Shown here: positions 1-8,459 of the stretch, one piece after another
Position numbering within the stretch: position 1 is the first letter of the stretch
Layout of the letters: every line of letters starts with the position of its first letter
Source: Aeromonas bestiarum
GTDB taxonomy: Bacteria; Pseudomonadota; Gammaproteobacteria; Enterobacterales; Aeromonadaceae
Assembly: GCF_000819745.1 (NCBI RefSeq)
Contig: NZ_CDDA01000041.1
Span: 51,074 to 115,073, forward strand
DNA: 64,000 bases
Direction of reading: 5' to 3'
Made by a program: the position numbers and the translations under genes
The notes under the pieces: generated by a model
What the model was told of the DNA's origin: nothing
The model's input: the letters and a program-made list of their open reading frames with translations, nothing else
Databases searched by the model: none

Positions 1-1008
1 CCGGTTGAGGAAGCAGCCCTTCTCGGTGAGGTTGAGCTCCACCAGATGGCGGCCCACCACGGCATCGTTCTTCACCACTATCTCTTCGGTGACTATCTGC
101 AGGTCAAGCAGGTTGCGGTCGAACACCTCCTTGCCGTTGCGATAGTTGACGTCGAGCTTCTCGTGGCTCTCGGGATAGCCCACCAGGGCGATCTCGTCCC
201 CCTCCTGGATGACGGCGTCGCCATCCGGGCTCGCCAGTATGCCATTGCGGCGGATCCGCTCCACATAGCAGCCGGTGTGGGGATAGATGCCTGTCTCGCG
301 CAGGGTGCGTCCCCCGATCCAGGCCGCGAGCTCGGGGCCGACCCGGTAGGCGCGGATGATGGGCAGATAGGTCTTGCGGCTCTCGCTGTCGGACAGCCCC
401 CGCTCGCGGGCTATCTTCTGGGCCTCGGTGTTGAGGTCAAGTCGTGCCAGGGAGGGGAGGTAGCGCACCACCAGCATCAGCCCCACCAGACCCACCAGAT
501 AGGTCAGGGCATAGCCGATCCCCATGTTGTCGAGCACGGGTTGCATGTCGGTGCCATGGGGCAGGTTGAGCAGGCCGCTGCGCAGGGCATCCTGTGCCCC
601 CACCAAGGCCGGGGTCGAGGTCAGCGAACCGGCCAATATGCCGGCGGCCATGCCTGGTCCCAGGTTGAAGAACTTGGCCAGTCCCACCGTCAACAGCAGC
701 GCCGTCAGCAGGATCACCAGGGTGAGGGTGATGTAGTGGATGCCGTCGCGCAGGAAGACGCTGAAGAAGTGCGGTCCCGCCTCTATGCCCACGCAGAAGA
801 TGAACAGCATGAAGCCGACGTTCTCCGTGGTGGCGGTGAACTCGAAGCCCATCTGGCCGAACAGCAGGGCTGTAAACAGCACGCCTATGGTGTTGCCAAT
901 CTGGAAATTGCCGAGTTTGACTTTGCCCAGCAGCAGGCCGAAGGCCAGTACCACGAACAGCAGCAGGGAGTCGCTTTGATGTAGCAGTGTCACGAAATCT
1001 ATGGTCAT
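1..1008 (-). CDS. ybjL: YbjL-type AspT/YidE family transporter, partial (N-terminal 336 residues)
   Basis: The gene starts at the ATG complementary to 1006-1008 and runs off the left edge of the window, so its C-terminal part is missing. The visible 336 residues open with several hydrophobic segments (about residues 12-130). They include a glycine-rich stretch with the motif [16 protein letters not shown], typical of the AspT/YidE/YbjL antiporter half-repeat. After a further hydrophobic segment near 160-180 comes a soluble region that looks like a TrkA-C (RCK_C) domain: it contains [19 protein letters not shown] and a following [12 protein letters not shown] turn. A second RCK_C domain appears to begin at the window edge. 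Proteins of this layout are about 560 residues long and sit in the inner membrane; AspT itself exchanges aspartate for alanine, but the YbjL substrate is unknown. Nothing in the neighbourhood indicates a substrate. The family is secure; the exact orthology is inferred from memory. Confidence 0.85.
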   Translation of the reverse strand, partial: MTIDFVTLLHQSDSLLLFVVLAFGLLLGKVKLGNFQIGNTIGVLFTALLFGQMGFEFTATTENVGFMLFIFCVGIEAGPHFFSVFLRDGIHYITLTLVILLTALLLTVGLAKFFNLGPGMAAGILAGSLTSTPALVGAQDALRSGLLNLPHGTDMQPVLDNMGIGYALTYLVGLVGLMLVVRYLPSLARLDLNTEAQKIARERGLSDSESRKTYLPIIRAYRVGPELAAWIGGRTLRETGIYPHTGCYVERIRRNGILASPDGDAVIQEGDEIALVGYPESHEKLDVNYRNGKEVFDRNLLDLQIVTEEIVVKNDAVVGRHLVELNLTEKGCFLNR

Positions 1009-1782
1009 GCCCGGAAAAACCGAGGAAAAAAGTGGGGCCGATATTGTGCCGGATCCCTCACCAATAAAGAAGCGTCAAAGGAGGATTAATCGGCAGTAAA
1101 GCGTCTCGCTGCCGCCATGGTCGAGGGAAACCTCGGGGCTGGCAGGAAAATAACCTCTATTTCCCTCTGTCTGCCCCGCTGTCAATGAGTGATACCTGCT
1201 ATCTGTGATCCCGGCCCGTACACCCAGCTTGAAAATTTATTCCCTGCTGTTTGGCGGCCAGGTTTCGCGTTTTTTCAGCATATCTGACTGGGGGCGATGG
1301 ACCGCAATGGAAACGGGTATTGGGGGACCGGATGGGGGGTGACCCATGGCGTACGGGATGGCGAAAAGATATCTGGAAAAAGTATCTGATCGCTGGCCTT
1401 TTGACCCATTCGGGGGGGCGCTCAAAAACAGCAGAAAATGGGGGCGGCAAGGAAAATGGCCCCTCGCTGGCGGCGATGGCCTGCGAGGCTAGGCCGTGAC
1501 TGGCTTTGGCTGACTTACCCACAGAATCTGTGGATAACCCTGTGCGTGAAACTTGGTGATCAGCCTGCAGGCCGCGCCAATACTGGGGCGCAAGGGCTGT
1601 TCAAAAAATACCGGCAAAAAAATGTTTCTATAAAAATCAAATGGTTAGGTGTGGCAGAACAAAACACTGTCGGGGCAGAAGAGGGAGCAATGAGAGGTTG
1701 TCACCGCAGGGCGCGGCTTGTGCATTAAAATTGGCAGAGGAAAGCACTAAAGTGGATAACTTGCACCGAGATGGTGAGGAAT
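1009..1782. other. Non-coding interval between ybjL and tRNA-Asn
   Basis: No convincing gene is seen on either strand in these 774 bases. The open frames here lack ribosome binding sites and family resemblance. The interval must hold the ybjL promoter at its left end. It also holds a pair of inverted DnaA boxes at 1515-1537, listed separately, and a short AT-rich run around 1600-1645. A further DnaA-like 9-mer with one mismatch, AGTGGATAA, lies at 1751-1759. Confidence 0.6.
1515..1537. promoter_or_regulatory. Inverted pair of DnaA boxes (possible DARS1-like element)
   Basis: Two DnaA-box-like 9-mers face each other. TTACCCACA at 1515-1523 has one mismatch to the consensus TTATCCACA, and TGTGGATAA at 1529-1537 is a perfect box on the other strand. 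The 10-base arms TTACCCACAG and CTGTGGATAA are separated by AAT, giving a nearly perfect dyad. A much weaker third candidate, TGTGCGTGA, follows at about 1541-1549. The pair lies about 450 bases upstream of the uvrB start. In E. coli the DnaA-reactivating sequence DARS1 lies between bioD and uvrB and is built from clustered DnaA boxes. The equivalence is inferred from box arrangement and the neighbouring gene; binding is not shown. Confidence 0.55.
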
Positions 1783-1858
1783 TGGCTCCCCCGACTGGAC
1801 TTGAACCAGTGACATACGGATTAACAGTCCGCCGTTCTACCGACTGAACTACGGGGGA
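1783..1858 (-). tRNA. tRNA-Asn (anticodon GTT)
   Basis: Read on the minus strand, the 76 bases fold as a standard cloverleaf. The acceptor stem TCCCCCG pairs with CGGGGGA, the anticodon loop CTGTTAA carries GTT, the T loop is GGTTCAAGTCC and the encoded 3' end is GCCA. A strong promoter lies just upstream (1878-1906). The gene sits between ybjL and uvrB as a single copy. Confidence 0.97.
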
Positions 1859-1877
1859 ACATCAGGCAAGGAGGGGC

Positions 1878-1906
1878 ACTATACAGAGCTCGCTTTTCGA
1901 GGTCAA
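1878..1906 (-). promoter_or_regulatory. Sigma70 promoter of tRNA-Asn
   Basis: On the minus strand TTGACC (complement of 1901-1906) and TATAGT (complement of 1878-1883) are separated by 17 bases. The sequence after the -10 element, GCCCCTCC, is a GC-rich discriminator of the kind found at stable-RNA promoters under stringent control. The expected transcription start is a few bases ahead of the tRNA 5' end. Confidence 0.75.
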
Positions 1907-1991
1907 TAGCCGCTTGGGCAGGAGAGTGGATACCCAGGCCACCCCAACTCGGAGTACACTTCTGCCTTGCCGTTTTTTGCCGGGAGTCGTC

Positions 1992-4004
1992 ATGAGCAAG
2001 TTATTCCAGTTGGCCAGCCAGTTTGAACCCGCGGGCGATCAGCCAGAGGCGATCGCCCGCCTGCTCGATGGCATAGAGTCCGGCCTCGCCCACCAGACCC
2101 TGCTCGGGGTGACTGGCTCGGGCAAGACCTTCACCATGGCCAACGTGATCGCGACCCTGAACCGTCCCACCATGATACTGGCCCCCAACAAGACGCTGGC
2201 GGCCCAGCTCTATGGCGAGATGAAGGAGTTCTTCCCCGACAACTCGGTGGAGTATTTCGTCTCCTACTACGACTACTACCAGCCCGAAGCCTATGTGCCG
2301 ACCACGGACACCTTCATCGAGAAGGATGCCTCCATCAACGATCACATAGAACAGATGCGGCTGTCGGCCACCAAGGCCCTGCTGGAGCGGCGGGACGTGA
2401 TCATAGTCGCCTCTGTGTCGGCCATCTATGGTCTGGGGGATCCCCAGGCTTACCTCAGCATGATGCTGCACCTCAAAGTCGGGGATGTGATCAATCAGCG
2501 GGACATACTGCGCCGCCTCGCCGAGCTGCAATATACCCGTAACGACATGGCGTTTCAGCGCGGCACCTTCCGGGTGCGGGGGGAGGTGATCGACATCTAT
2601 CCCGCCGAATCGGACAAGCTGGCGTTGCGGGTGGAGCTGTTTGACGAGGAGGTGGAGCGGCTCTCCCAGTTCGATCCCCTGACCGGTGCCATCGAGCAGA
2701 CGGTGGTGCGCTACACCATCTACCCCAAGACCCACTACGCCACCCCGCGCGAGACCATACTGGGCGCCATCGAACACATCAAGGAGGAGCTGCGGAGTCG
2801 CCGGGAGCAGCTGTTGTCGCTCAACAAGCTGGTGGAGGAGCAGCGCATCAGCCAGCGCACCCAGTTTGACATGGAGATGATGCAGGAGCTGGGCTACTGC
2901 TCCGGCATCGAGAACTACAGCCGCTATCTCTCGGGCCGGGCGCCGGGGGAGCCGCCGCCCACTCTGTTTGACTACCTGCCGGGGGATGGCCTGCTCATCA
3001 TCGACGAATCCCACGTGACGGTGCCGCAGATAGGCGCCATGTTCAAAGGGGACAGGTCCCGCAAGGAGACCCTGGTGGAGTACGGTTTCCGCTTGCCCTC
3101 GGCACTGGACAACCGGCCGCTGAAGTTCGATGAATTCGAGGCCCTGATGCCGCAGACGGTGTTTGTCTCGGCGACCCCTGGCCCCTACGAGCTGGACAAG
3201 TCCGGTGGCGACGTGGTGCAGCAGGTGGTGCGTCCCACCGGTTTGCTCGATCCCGAAATCGAGGTGCGTCCTGTCACCACCCAGGTGGACGATCTGCTCT
3301 CCGAGATCCGGCTGCGGGTCGCGGTGGAGGAGCGGGTGCTGGTGACCACGCTCACCAAACGGATGTCGGAGGACTTGACCGAGTATCTGGCCGATCACGA
3401 CGTGCGGGTGCGCTATCTGCACTCCGACATCGACACCGTCGAGCGGGTGGAGATCATCCGTGATCTGCGCCTCGGCAAGTTCGACGTGCTGGTGGGCATC
3501 AACCTGTTGCGCGAAGGGCTCGACATGCCGGAGGTCTCCCTGGTGGCCATTCTGGATGCGGACAAGGAGGGCTTCCTGCGCTCCACCCGGTCGCTGATCC
3601 AGACCATTGGCCGCGCCGCCCGCAACCTCAACGGCAAGGTCATTCTCTATGGGGATACCATCACCAACTCCATGAGGGTGGCCATCGAGGAGACGGAGCG
3701 CCGCCGCGCCCTGCAGCATGCCCATAACCTCGAACACGGCATCACTCCCAAGGGGCTCAACAAGTCGGTGGGGGACGTGATGGACATGGGGGGCAGCCGC
3801 AGCGCGGGCAAGGCGGGCAGGGGCGGTCGCAAGGCAGCAGAGCCGCAAGGGGAATATCATGCCCGCTCCGCCAGCGAGATCGCCAGAGAGATCAAGCGGA
3901 TGGAAGAGCAGATGTTCCAGCATGCGCGGGATCTGGAGTTCGAACAGGCGGCCGCGTTGCGAGACCAGATCCAGCGGCTGCGCCACGAGTTGATCGAAAG
4001 TTGA
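1992..4004 (+). CDS. uvrB: UvrABC system protein B, excision nuclease helicase subunit
   Basis: UvrB verifies DNA damage after loading by UvrA, then recruits UvrC for incision in nucleotide excision repair. The 670-residue product has the family length. It carries the Walker A motif GVTGSGKT at residues 39-46 (Lys45), the beta-hairpin region with [12 protein letters not shown], the Walker B/DESH motif, the SATPGPYE motif, and the motif V/VI block [13 protein letters not shown] followed by QTIGRAARN. At the C-terminus is a UVR domain ([18 protein letters not shown]) that binds UvrC. The reading frame is open 78 bases further upstream, but [10 protein letters not shown] matches the usual N-terminus, so the ATG at 1992 is chosen. 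I could not find a CTGT-N8-ACAG LexA box between the tRNA and this start, although uvrB is SOS-controlled in E. coli. The stop overlaps the first base of the following DUF1232 gene. Confidence 0.99.
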   Translation: MSKLFQLASQFEPAGDQPEAIARLLDGIESGLAHQTLLGVTGSGKTFTMANVIATLNRPTMILAPNKTLAAQLYGEMKEFFPDNSVEYFVSYYDYYQPEAYVPTTDTFIEKDASINDHIEQMRLSATKALLERRDVIIVASVSAIYGLGDPQAYLSMMLHLKVGDVINQRDILRRLAELQYTRNDMAFQRGTFRVRGEVIDIYPAESDKLALRVELFDEEVERLSQFDPLTGAIEQTVVRYTIYPKTHYATPRETILGAIEHIKEELRSRREQLLSLNKLVEEQRISQRTQFDMEMMQELGYCSGIENYSRYLSGRAPGEPPPTLFDYLPGDGLLIIDESHVTVPQIGAMFKGDRSRKETLVEYGFRLPSALDNRPLKFDEFEALMPQTVFVSATPGPYELDKSGGDVVQQVVRPTGLLDPEIEVRPVTTQVDDLLSEIRLRVAVEERVLVTTLTKRMSEDLTEYLADHDVRVRYLHSDIDTVERVEIIRDLRLGKFDVLVGINLLREGLDMPEVSLVAILDADKEGFLRSTRSLIQTIGRAARNLNGKVILYGDTITNSMRVAIEETERRRALQHAHNLEHGITPKGLNKSVGDVMDMGGSRSAGKAGRGGRKAAEPQGEYHARSASEIAREIKRMEEQMFQHARDLEFEQAAALRDQIQRLRHELIES

Positions 4005-4259
4005 TGGGCAAACGCTGGCTCATCTGGCGGCGCGTGCGTCGCCTCTATCTGGGCTTTCGCCACCCGGCCACCCCCCTGGTGGGCCAAGGGGCTGGTGATC
4101 CTCATTTTGCTCTATGGCATCAGCCCGGTGGATCTCATCCCGGATCTGGTGCCCCTCTTTGGCTGGCTCGATGATATGACTCTGCTGCTGGTGTTGCTGT
4201 GGGGCTGGGAGAAGTGCCTGCCTGAACACGTCAGGCTGACGCTGGATAAACAAAACTGA
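4004..4259 (+). pseudogene. DUF1232 (YkvA-like) membrane protein gene with a frameshift in a C6 run
   Basis: The ATG at 4004 overlaps the uvrB stop by one base and begins [18 protein letters not shown]. In that frame translation continues past HPATP into unrelated residues and stops near 4155. If one C of the six-C run at 4071-4076 is skipped, the frame changes to one that reads TPWWAKGLVILILLYG, then ISPVDLIPDLVPLFGWLDD and a second hydrophobic segment, ending LDKQN at 4259. That composite of 84 residues is a textbook DUF1232 protein: the TPWWAK and SPIDLIPDFIP-type motifs are both intact. The gene is therefore split by a single-base insertion in a homopolymer. This may be a sequencing error, a recent mutation or a phase-variable tract; the sequence alone cannot decide. 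The function of the family is unknown. Confidence 0.8.
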
Positions 4260-4434
4260 ATCAGTTCCCCTCTTAATCAGGGGTGAACAGGAGCCGGTTT
4301 TTTATCTTTTTCAGGTAAAAAAAGGAATCGATTGGGTTTCGTTTTCCACTGATTAAAAAGAGCATAATAGGGAGATTGTGACCCTGAATGCATTGGCGTA
4401 GACTCCACGCCGTTCACTTTATGAGTATGAAAAA

Positions 4435-5088
4435 ATGGATCTGATCCTGTTTGCAATCGACTTTATCCTGCACGTTGACGTGCATTTGAAAGAGCTGTTC
4501 GAAAACTATGGTGTCTGGGTTTACGCCATCCTGTTTCTGATCATCTTCTGTGAAACCGGGCTGGTAGTGACACCCTTCCTGCCGGGTGACTCCCTGCTGT
4601 TTGCGGCCGGAGCCCTCACCGTGGGCAGCGTGCTGGACGTGCATACCCTGGCTGGGCTGCTGATCGTGGCCGCCGTGCTCGGCAACGTGGTCAACTACAC
4701 CATTGGCCACTTCTTCGGCGAGCAGCTGTTCCGCAATCCGGACTCCAAGATCTTCCGTCGGGACTATCTGGACAAGACTCATGCCTTCTATGCCAAGCAT
4801 GGTGGCAAGACCATCATCATCACCCGCTTCCTGCCGATCGTGCGTACCTTTGCCCCCTTCGTGGCGGGCATGGGCGCCATGACCTACCCGCGCTTCCTGG
4901 TGTTCAACCTGGTGGGCGGCCTGTTGTGGGTGCTCTCGTTTGTCTACGCCGGTCACTTCTTTGGCAATCTGCCTGTGGTGCGTCAGAACTTTACGTTGCT
5001 CATCTTCGGTATCATCGGCATCTCGCTGCTGCCCATGGTGATCGGCATGGTGAAGGCCAGGATGAACGCCAGCAAGGCGGCATCCTGA
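4435..5088 (+). CDS. dedA: DedA family integral membrane protein
   Basis: The 217-residue product starts [18 protein letters not shown] and closely tracks E. coli DedA as I remember it. It contains the conserved [17 protein letters not shown] block near residues 42-58, a central [21 protein letters not shown] segment near 105-125, and [17 protein letters not shown] near 132-150, followed by two C-terminal hydrophobic segments. DedA proteins sit in the inner membrane. The family is linked to lipid-carrier recycling, membrane potential and envelope homeostasis, and carries conserved acidic and arginine residues that are present here. The start ATG at 4435 has only a weak purine-rich upstream stretch. 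The gene stands alone and ends in a shared hairpin terminator with dsbB. Confidence 0.95.
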   Translation: MDLILFAIDFILHVDVHLKELFENYGVWVYAILFLIIFCETGLVVTPFLPGDSLLFAAGALTVGSVLDVHTLAGLLIVAAVLGNVVNYTIGHFFGEQLFRNPDSKIFRRDYLDKTHAFYAKHGGKTIIITRFLPIVRTFAPFVAGMGAMTYPRFLVFNLVGGLLWVLSFVYAGHFFGNLPVVRQNFTLLIFGIIGISLLPMVIGMVKARMNASKAAS

Positions 5089-5122
5089 TCCACATCGTGT
5101 ATGGGTGAGAGATCAGCATGAG

Positions 5123-5150
5123 AAAAGGGGAGCCAGTGGCTCCCCTTTTT
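5123..5150. terminator. Bidirectional terminator between dedA and dsbB
   Basis: A perfect hairpin with the arm AAAAGGGGAGCC, the loop AGT and the complementary arm is followed by T residues on the plus strand and by T residues on the minus strand. It serves the converging dedA and dsbB genes. Confidence 0.9.
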
Positions 5151-5167
5151 ATGTGGTATTGGCAGCC

Positions 5168-5689
5168 TCAGCTGCAGCAGCGGCCCTTGACCAGGTTGCC
5201 GATGGCTACCACCACGAACACCAGCAGGTAGGCGGCGAAGATGGCCACCAGCCACTGGGGCATGGAGAAGCTCAGGAACTGCCAGCTGATCTCGCTGCAA
5301 TCCCCATCCGGGAAGAACAGCCAGGGGACCCACTGATCGAGGGGGGCCCAGCTCGGGAAGTCGGCAAAGGGGCTGCAGACGTTGAACGGGGAGGGGTTCA
5401 TCTGATAATCCACATGCTTGAGCGCCAGCTGGAGGCCGCGGAAGGCACTGTAGCCCCACAGCAGCAGGGCGCTCCAGCGCACATACCACTTCTGCGGTGC
5501 CACCATGCCGAGCAGGCCTGCCGATATGACCCCCAGCGTGGCGATCCGCTCATAGACGCACATGACGCAGGGATGCAGGCCCAGCACGTGCTGGAAGAAG
5601 AGGGCGCTCAACTCGAGGAACAGGGCAGAGGCGGCAAGCAGGCCCCATGCCAGCCGATGGGCGGCGATACGTCGCAGAAACTCAATCAT
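5168..5689 (-). CDS. dsbB: Disulfide bond formation protein B
   Basis: DsbB reoxidises periplasmic DsbA and passes electrons to quinones in the inner membrane. The 173-residue sequence has four hydrophobic segments and both essential cysteine pairs: C41-V-M-C44 in the first periplasmic loop, and C105 with C131 in the second (NVCSPF and DGDC). The arginine after the first pair, in the VYERI segment, which supports quinone binding in the family, is also present. The protein ends CCS, an extra cysteine pair outside the catalytic loops. The gene lies downstream of nhaB on the same strand, as in E. coli, but a hairpin separates the two, so it probably has its own promoter in the 85 bases upstream. 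Confidence 0.97.
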   Translation of the reverse strand: MIEFLRRIAAHRLAWGLLAASALFLELSALFFQHVLGLHPCVMCVYERIATLGVISAGLLGMVAPQKWYVRWSALLLWGYSAFRGLQLALKHVDYQMNPSPFNVCSPFADFPSWAPLDQWVPWLFFPDGDCSEISWQFLSFSMPQWLVAIFAAYLLVFVVVAIGNLVKGRCCS

Positions 5690-5748
5690 CTGGTTGATCT
5701 CACAGAAAAAACAGTGGCTGAATTAGAGCAGAGCAGGGGCTAAAAAGA

Positions 5749-5769
5749 AAGGGCCCAGGCGGGCCCTTA
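5749..5769 (-). terminator. Terminator downstream of nhaB
   Basis: On the minus strand a hairpin formed by TAAGGGCCC and GGGCCCTT with a four-base loop follows the nhaB stop directly. It is followed by the T-rich stretch TCTTTTTAG. Confidence 0.85.
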
Positions 5770-5774
5770 TGGGA

Positions 5775-7355
5775 TCAATGCAGCGCAGGCAGCACCGCAG
5801 GCGTGACCTTGTCGAGTACCAGCCAACCGGCCTGATAGAACCACTCGGTTACCGGGCCGAGCAGCATCTCCACCGAGAAGAAACCCACCAGTCCCAGCAC
5901 CAGGGTATAGGGCAGCGCCATCCACACCATGCGGCCATAGGAGAGGCGCAACAAGGGAGCCAGTGCCGAGGTCAGCATGAACAGGAAGGCGGCCTGGCCG
6001 TTGGGGGTGGCGACCGACGGCAGGTTGGTGCCGGTGTTGATGGCGACGGCCAGCAGATCGAACTGCTCACGGCTGATGGCGTTGTTGAGCAGGGCCGTCT
6101 TCACCTCATTGATGTAGACGGTGCCGACGAAGACGTTGTCGCTGACCATGGAGAGCAGGCCGTTGGCCAGATAGAAGAGGGCGAGTTGATCGTCCGGCTC
6201 AGCTGCCAGCACCCACTGGATCACGGGTTTGAATAGCTGCTGATCTATGATGACGGCCACCACGCTGAAGAAGACGGCGAGCAGGGCGGTGAAGGGCAGG
6301 GCCTCCTGGAACGCCTTGCCGAGCGAATGCTCCTCCGTGATGCCGGTCAGTGAGGTCGCCAGCACTATGACAGACAACCCGATCAGCCCCACCGCCGCCA
6401 GGTGCATGGCCAGCCCAGTGATCAGCCAGAGGGCGATCAGCGCCTGTACGATCAGCTTGGCCTTGTCTTGTGGGGAGCGCTCGGCCTCTTCGTAGCGGTT
6501 GTAATCTTCCATGATGCGTCGCACCGCATCCGGCAACTGGGCGCCATAGCCAAACCAGCGGCACTTCTCGACCAGAATGCAGGTGAGCAGGCCACAGAAA
6601 AATACGGGGACAGTGACCGGTGCCATGCGGATGGCAAACTCGCCAAAATGCCAGCCAGCCTGCTCACCTATGATGAGGTTCTGCGGCTCTCCCACCAGGG
6701 TGCAGACACCGCCGAGGGCCGTCCCTATGGCGGCATGCATCATCAGGCTGCGCAGGAAGGCACGGAAGTCGTCCAGATGCTGGCGATTGAGTTCGTTGAC
6801 TGAATTGTCATTGGTGTGGTCGTGTGGATTGCCGAAATCCTTGCCGGAGGAGACCTTGTGGTAGATGGCGTAGAAGCCCGTCGCAACGCTGATCACCACG
6901 GCAATCACGGTCAGGGCGTCGAGGAAGGCAGACAGGAAGGCCGATACCAGGCAAAACGCCAGGGAGAGCAGGGTCTTGGAGTGGATCCGGATCAGCAGCT
7001 TGGTAAACACGTAGAGCAGCAACTGCTTCATGAAGTAGATGCCGGCCACCATGAACACCAGCAGCAGCAGCACCTCTATGTTGGCCACCAGCTCATGCTT
7101 GACCTGCTCTGCCGAGGTCATGCCGATCAGCACGGCCTCGATGGCCAGCAAGCCACCGGGTTGCAGTGGATAGCACTTGAGCGCCATGGCCAGGGTGAAG
7201 ATGAATTCAACCACCAGCAGCCAGCCGGCGGCGAAAGGGTCGAGATGGAAGGCGATCGGGTTGATCAGCAGAAATAGCAGAATGGCGGCCTTGTACCACT
7301 GGGGCGCATTGCCCAGGAAGTTCCTGGCAAAGGCTTGGCCTAAGCTGATTGGCAT
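5775..7355 (-). CDS. nhaB: Na+/H+ antiporter NhaB
   Basis: NhaB exports sodium in exchange for protons across the inner membrane and supports growth in salt and at alkaline pH. The 526-residue product matches the family length and begins [15 protein letters not shown], the usual NhaB N-terminus. It shows about a dozen hydrophobic segments. The conserved block [19 protein letters not shown] lies near residues 144-162, and [20 protein letters not shown], a motif of the ion-transporter superfamily, near 215. The gene diverges from fadR across a 333-base region and lies upstream of dsbB, the same arrangement as in E. coli. Confidence 0.98.
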   Translation of the reverse strand: MPISLGQAFARNFLGNAPQWYKAAILLFLLINPIAFHLDPFAAGWLLVVEFIFTLAMALKCYPLQPGGLLAIEAVLIGMTSAEQVKHELVANIEVLLLLVFMVAGIYFMKQLLLYVFTKLLIRIHSKTLLSLAFCLVSAFLSAFLDALTVIAVVISVATGFYAIYHKVSSGKDFGNPHDHTNDNSVNELNRQHLDDFRAFLRSLMMHAAIGTALGGVCTLVGEPQNLIIGEQAGWHFGEFAIRMAPVTVPVFFCGLLTCILVEKCRWFGYGAQLPDAVRRIMEDYNRYEEAERSPQDKAKLIVQALIALWLITGLAMHLAAVGLIGLSVIVLATSLTGITEEHSLGKAFQEALPFTALLAVFFSVVAVIIDQQLFKPVIQWVLAAEPDDQLALFYLANGLLSMVSDNVFVGTVYINEVKTALLNNAISREQFDLLAVAINTGTNLPSVATPNGQAAFLFMLTSALAPLLRLSYGRMVWMALPYTLVLGLVGFFSVEMLLGPVTEWFYQAGWLVLDKVTPAVLPALH

Positions 7356-7688
7356 AATAATGGGTCTCTGTTTTGTTGTGGGTATCTGCGTCTATGCAGT
7401 CAAGACAGGCTCGACCAGAACATCCGGATGTTGTCCCTTATCAGATTGATTCCTCATGATTTTAATCAAAAATGGCTTTAACTATAAATAACATAGTGCC
7501 CCTTGCCCAAGAGAATGTCCGTTTTATCGCCAGACGGCGGGGTTGGCTGGCACCCATGGTGGAAATACATACATTTATTTAACAAAATAGCCTGCTTATG
7601 TGAGCAGAGGACTGACCTTCTGCTTGCCAGCCCTCTCTGCTTTGCTATTATTCGTGGGCCTTTTTGCGTACTACAACAGAGTCACTAC
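7356..7688. promoter_or_regulatory. Divergent nhaB/fadR promoter region
   Basis: This 333-base interval has no gene of its own and must hold promoters for nhaB (minus) and fadR (plus). It contains a perfect 14-base palindrome, AACATCCGGATGTT at 7419-7432, immediately preceded by CGACCAG, which resembles one half of a FadR operator. An AT-rich block follows at 7455-7500. I could not assign exact -35 and -10 elements with confidence. Confidence 0.4.
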
Positions 7689-8402
7689 ATGGTCATAAAA
7701 GCGCAGAGCCCTGCAGGGTTTGCCGAGGAATACATCATCGAGTCCATCTGGAACAATCGCTTTCCTCCAGGATCCATATTGCCGGCCGAGCGCGAGCTGT
7801 CCGAGCTGATCGGGGTGACTCGTACTACCTTGCGCGAAGTGCTGCAGCGTCTGGCCCGCGATGGCTGGCTCACCATCCAGCATGGCAAACCGACCAAGGT
7901 GAACAATTTCTGGGAGACCTCGGGTCTCAACATCCTGGAAACCCTGGCCCGTCTGGATCAGGACAAGGTACCGGATCTGGTGGCCCAGCTGTTGTCGGCC
8001 CGCACCAATATCTGCACCATCTTCATCCGTGGCGCGATCCGCAACAACCCTGAGCAAGCCGCCGAGATACTGCGTGGTGCCAATGCGGTGGACAGCACTC
8101 CGGAAGCGTATGCGGAGTTTGATTACCGTCTGCATCACCAGCTCTCCTTTGCCTCCGGCAACCCCATCTACGCCCTGATCCTCAATGGCTTCAAGGGGCT
8201 CTATAGTCGGGTTGGACGTTACTACTTCTCTGACAAGCAGGCTCGTGAAACGGCGGATGCCTATTACAAGACCTTGCTGGGTCTGGCCGAGACCAAGAAT
8301 CACGAAGCCGTGTTCATGACGGTACGCCAGTACGGCATAGAGTCCGGCAAGCTGTGGACCCGTCTGCGCCAGGACATGCCGAGCAATCTGTGCGATAACT
8401 AA
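7689..8402 (+). CDS. fadR: Fatty acid metabolism transcriptional regulator FadR
   Basis: FadR is a GntR-family dimer that represses beta-oxidation genes and activates fabA and fabB; long-chain acyl-CoA releases it from DNA. The 237-residue product starts [17 protein letters not shown], essentially identical to E. coli FadR in its first 80 residues. This includes the winged-helix motif [20 protein letters not shown] and the wing region [19 protein letters not shown]. The C-terminal half is the FadR-type acyl-CoA-binding helical domain. The frame is open 62 codons further upstream, but the conserved N-terminus fixes the ATG at 7689. Its presence links this window to the phaPCJ operon, which draws on beta-oxidation intermediates. 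A strong hairpin terminator follows. Confidence 0.98.
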   Translation: MVIKAQSPAGFAEEYIIESIWNNRFPPGSILPAERELSELIGVTRTTLREVLQRLARDGWLTIQHGKPTKVNNFWETSGLNILETLARLDQDKVPDLVAQLLSARTNICTIFIRGAIRNNPEQAAEILRGANAVDSTPEAYAEFDYRLHHQLSFASGNPIYALILNGFKGLYSRVGRYYFSDKQARETADAYYKTLLGLAETKNHEAVFMTVRQYGIESGKLWTRLRQDMPSNLCDN

Positions 8403-8416
8403 TTGCTGATGTAAAG

Positions 8417-8443
8417 AAAAACGCGCCTTCTGGCGCGTTTTTT
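8417..8443. terminator. Bidirectional terminator between fadR and ycgB
   Basis: A hairpin with arms AAAAACGCGCC and GGCGCGTTTTTT and a TTCT loop lies between the converging fadR and ycgB genes, with T runs on both strands. Confidence 0.92.
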
Positions 8444-8459
8444 ATGGCTGAAAGTGGCC

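Noticed and set aside
1199..1522. 107-codon minus-strand frame upstream of ybjL
   Set aside because: No recognisable family or ribosome binding site. It overlaps the conserved-looking DnaA box pair.
1515..1600. Possible replication origin (oriC)
   Set aside because: Only two good DnaA boxes are present, without the array of boxes, the AT-rich 13-mers or the usual origin neighbours such as gidA or dnaA.
1641..1847. 68-codon plus-strand frame ending in a tail that reads TGLEPVTYGLTVRRS
   Set aside because: The tail is the reverse of the tRNA-Asn gene at 1783-1858. Such frames are commonly misannotated next to tRNAs and there is no ribosome binding site or family.
2001..3986. 661-codon minus-strand frame opposite uvrB
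   Set aside because: It is the shadow of a high-GC coding strand. The translated sequence is rich in His, Gln, Leu and Gly with no motif, and uvrB on the other strand is certain. The same reasoning rejects the long frames opposite glgP (24467-26887), fumA (21437-23122), phaC and mdlB.
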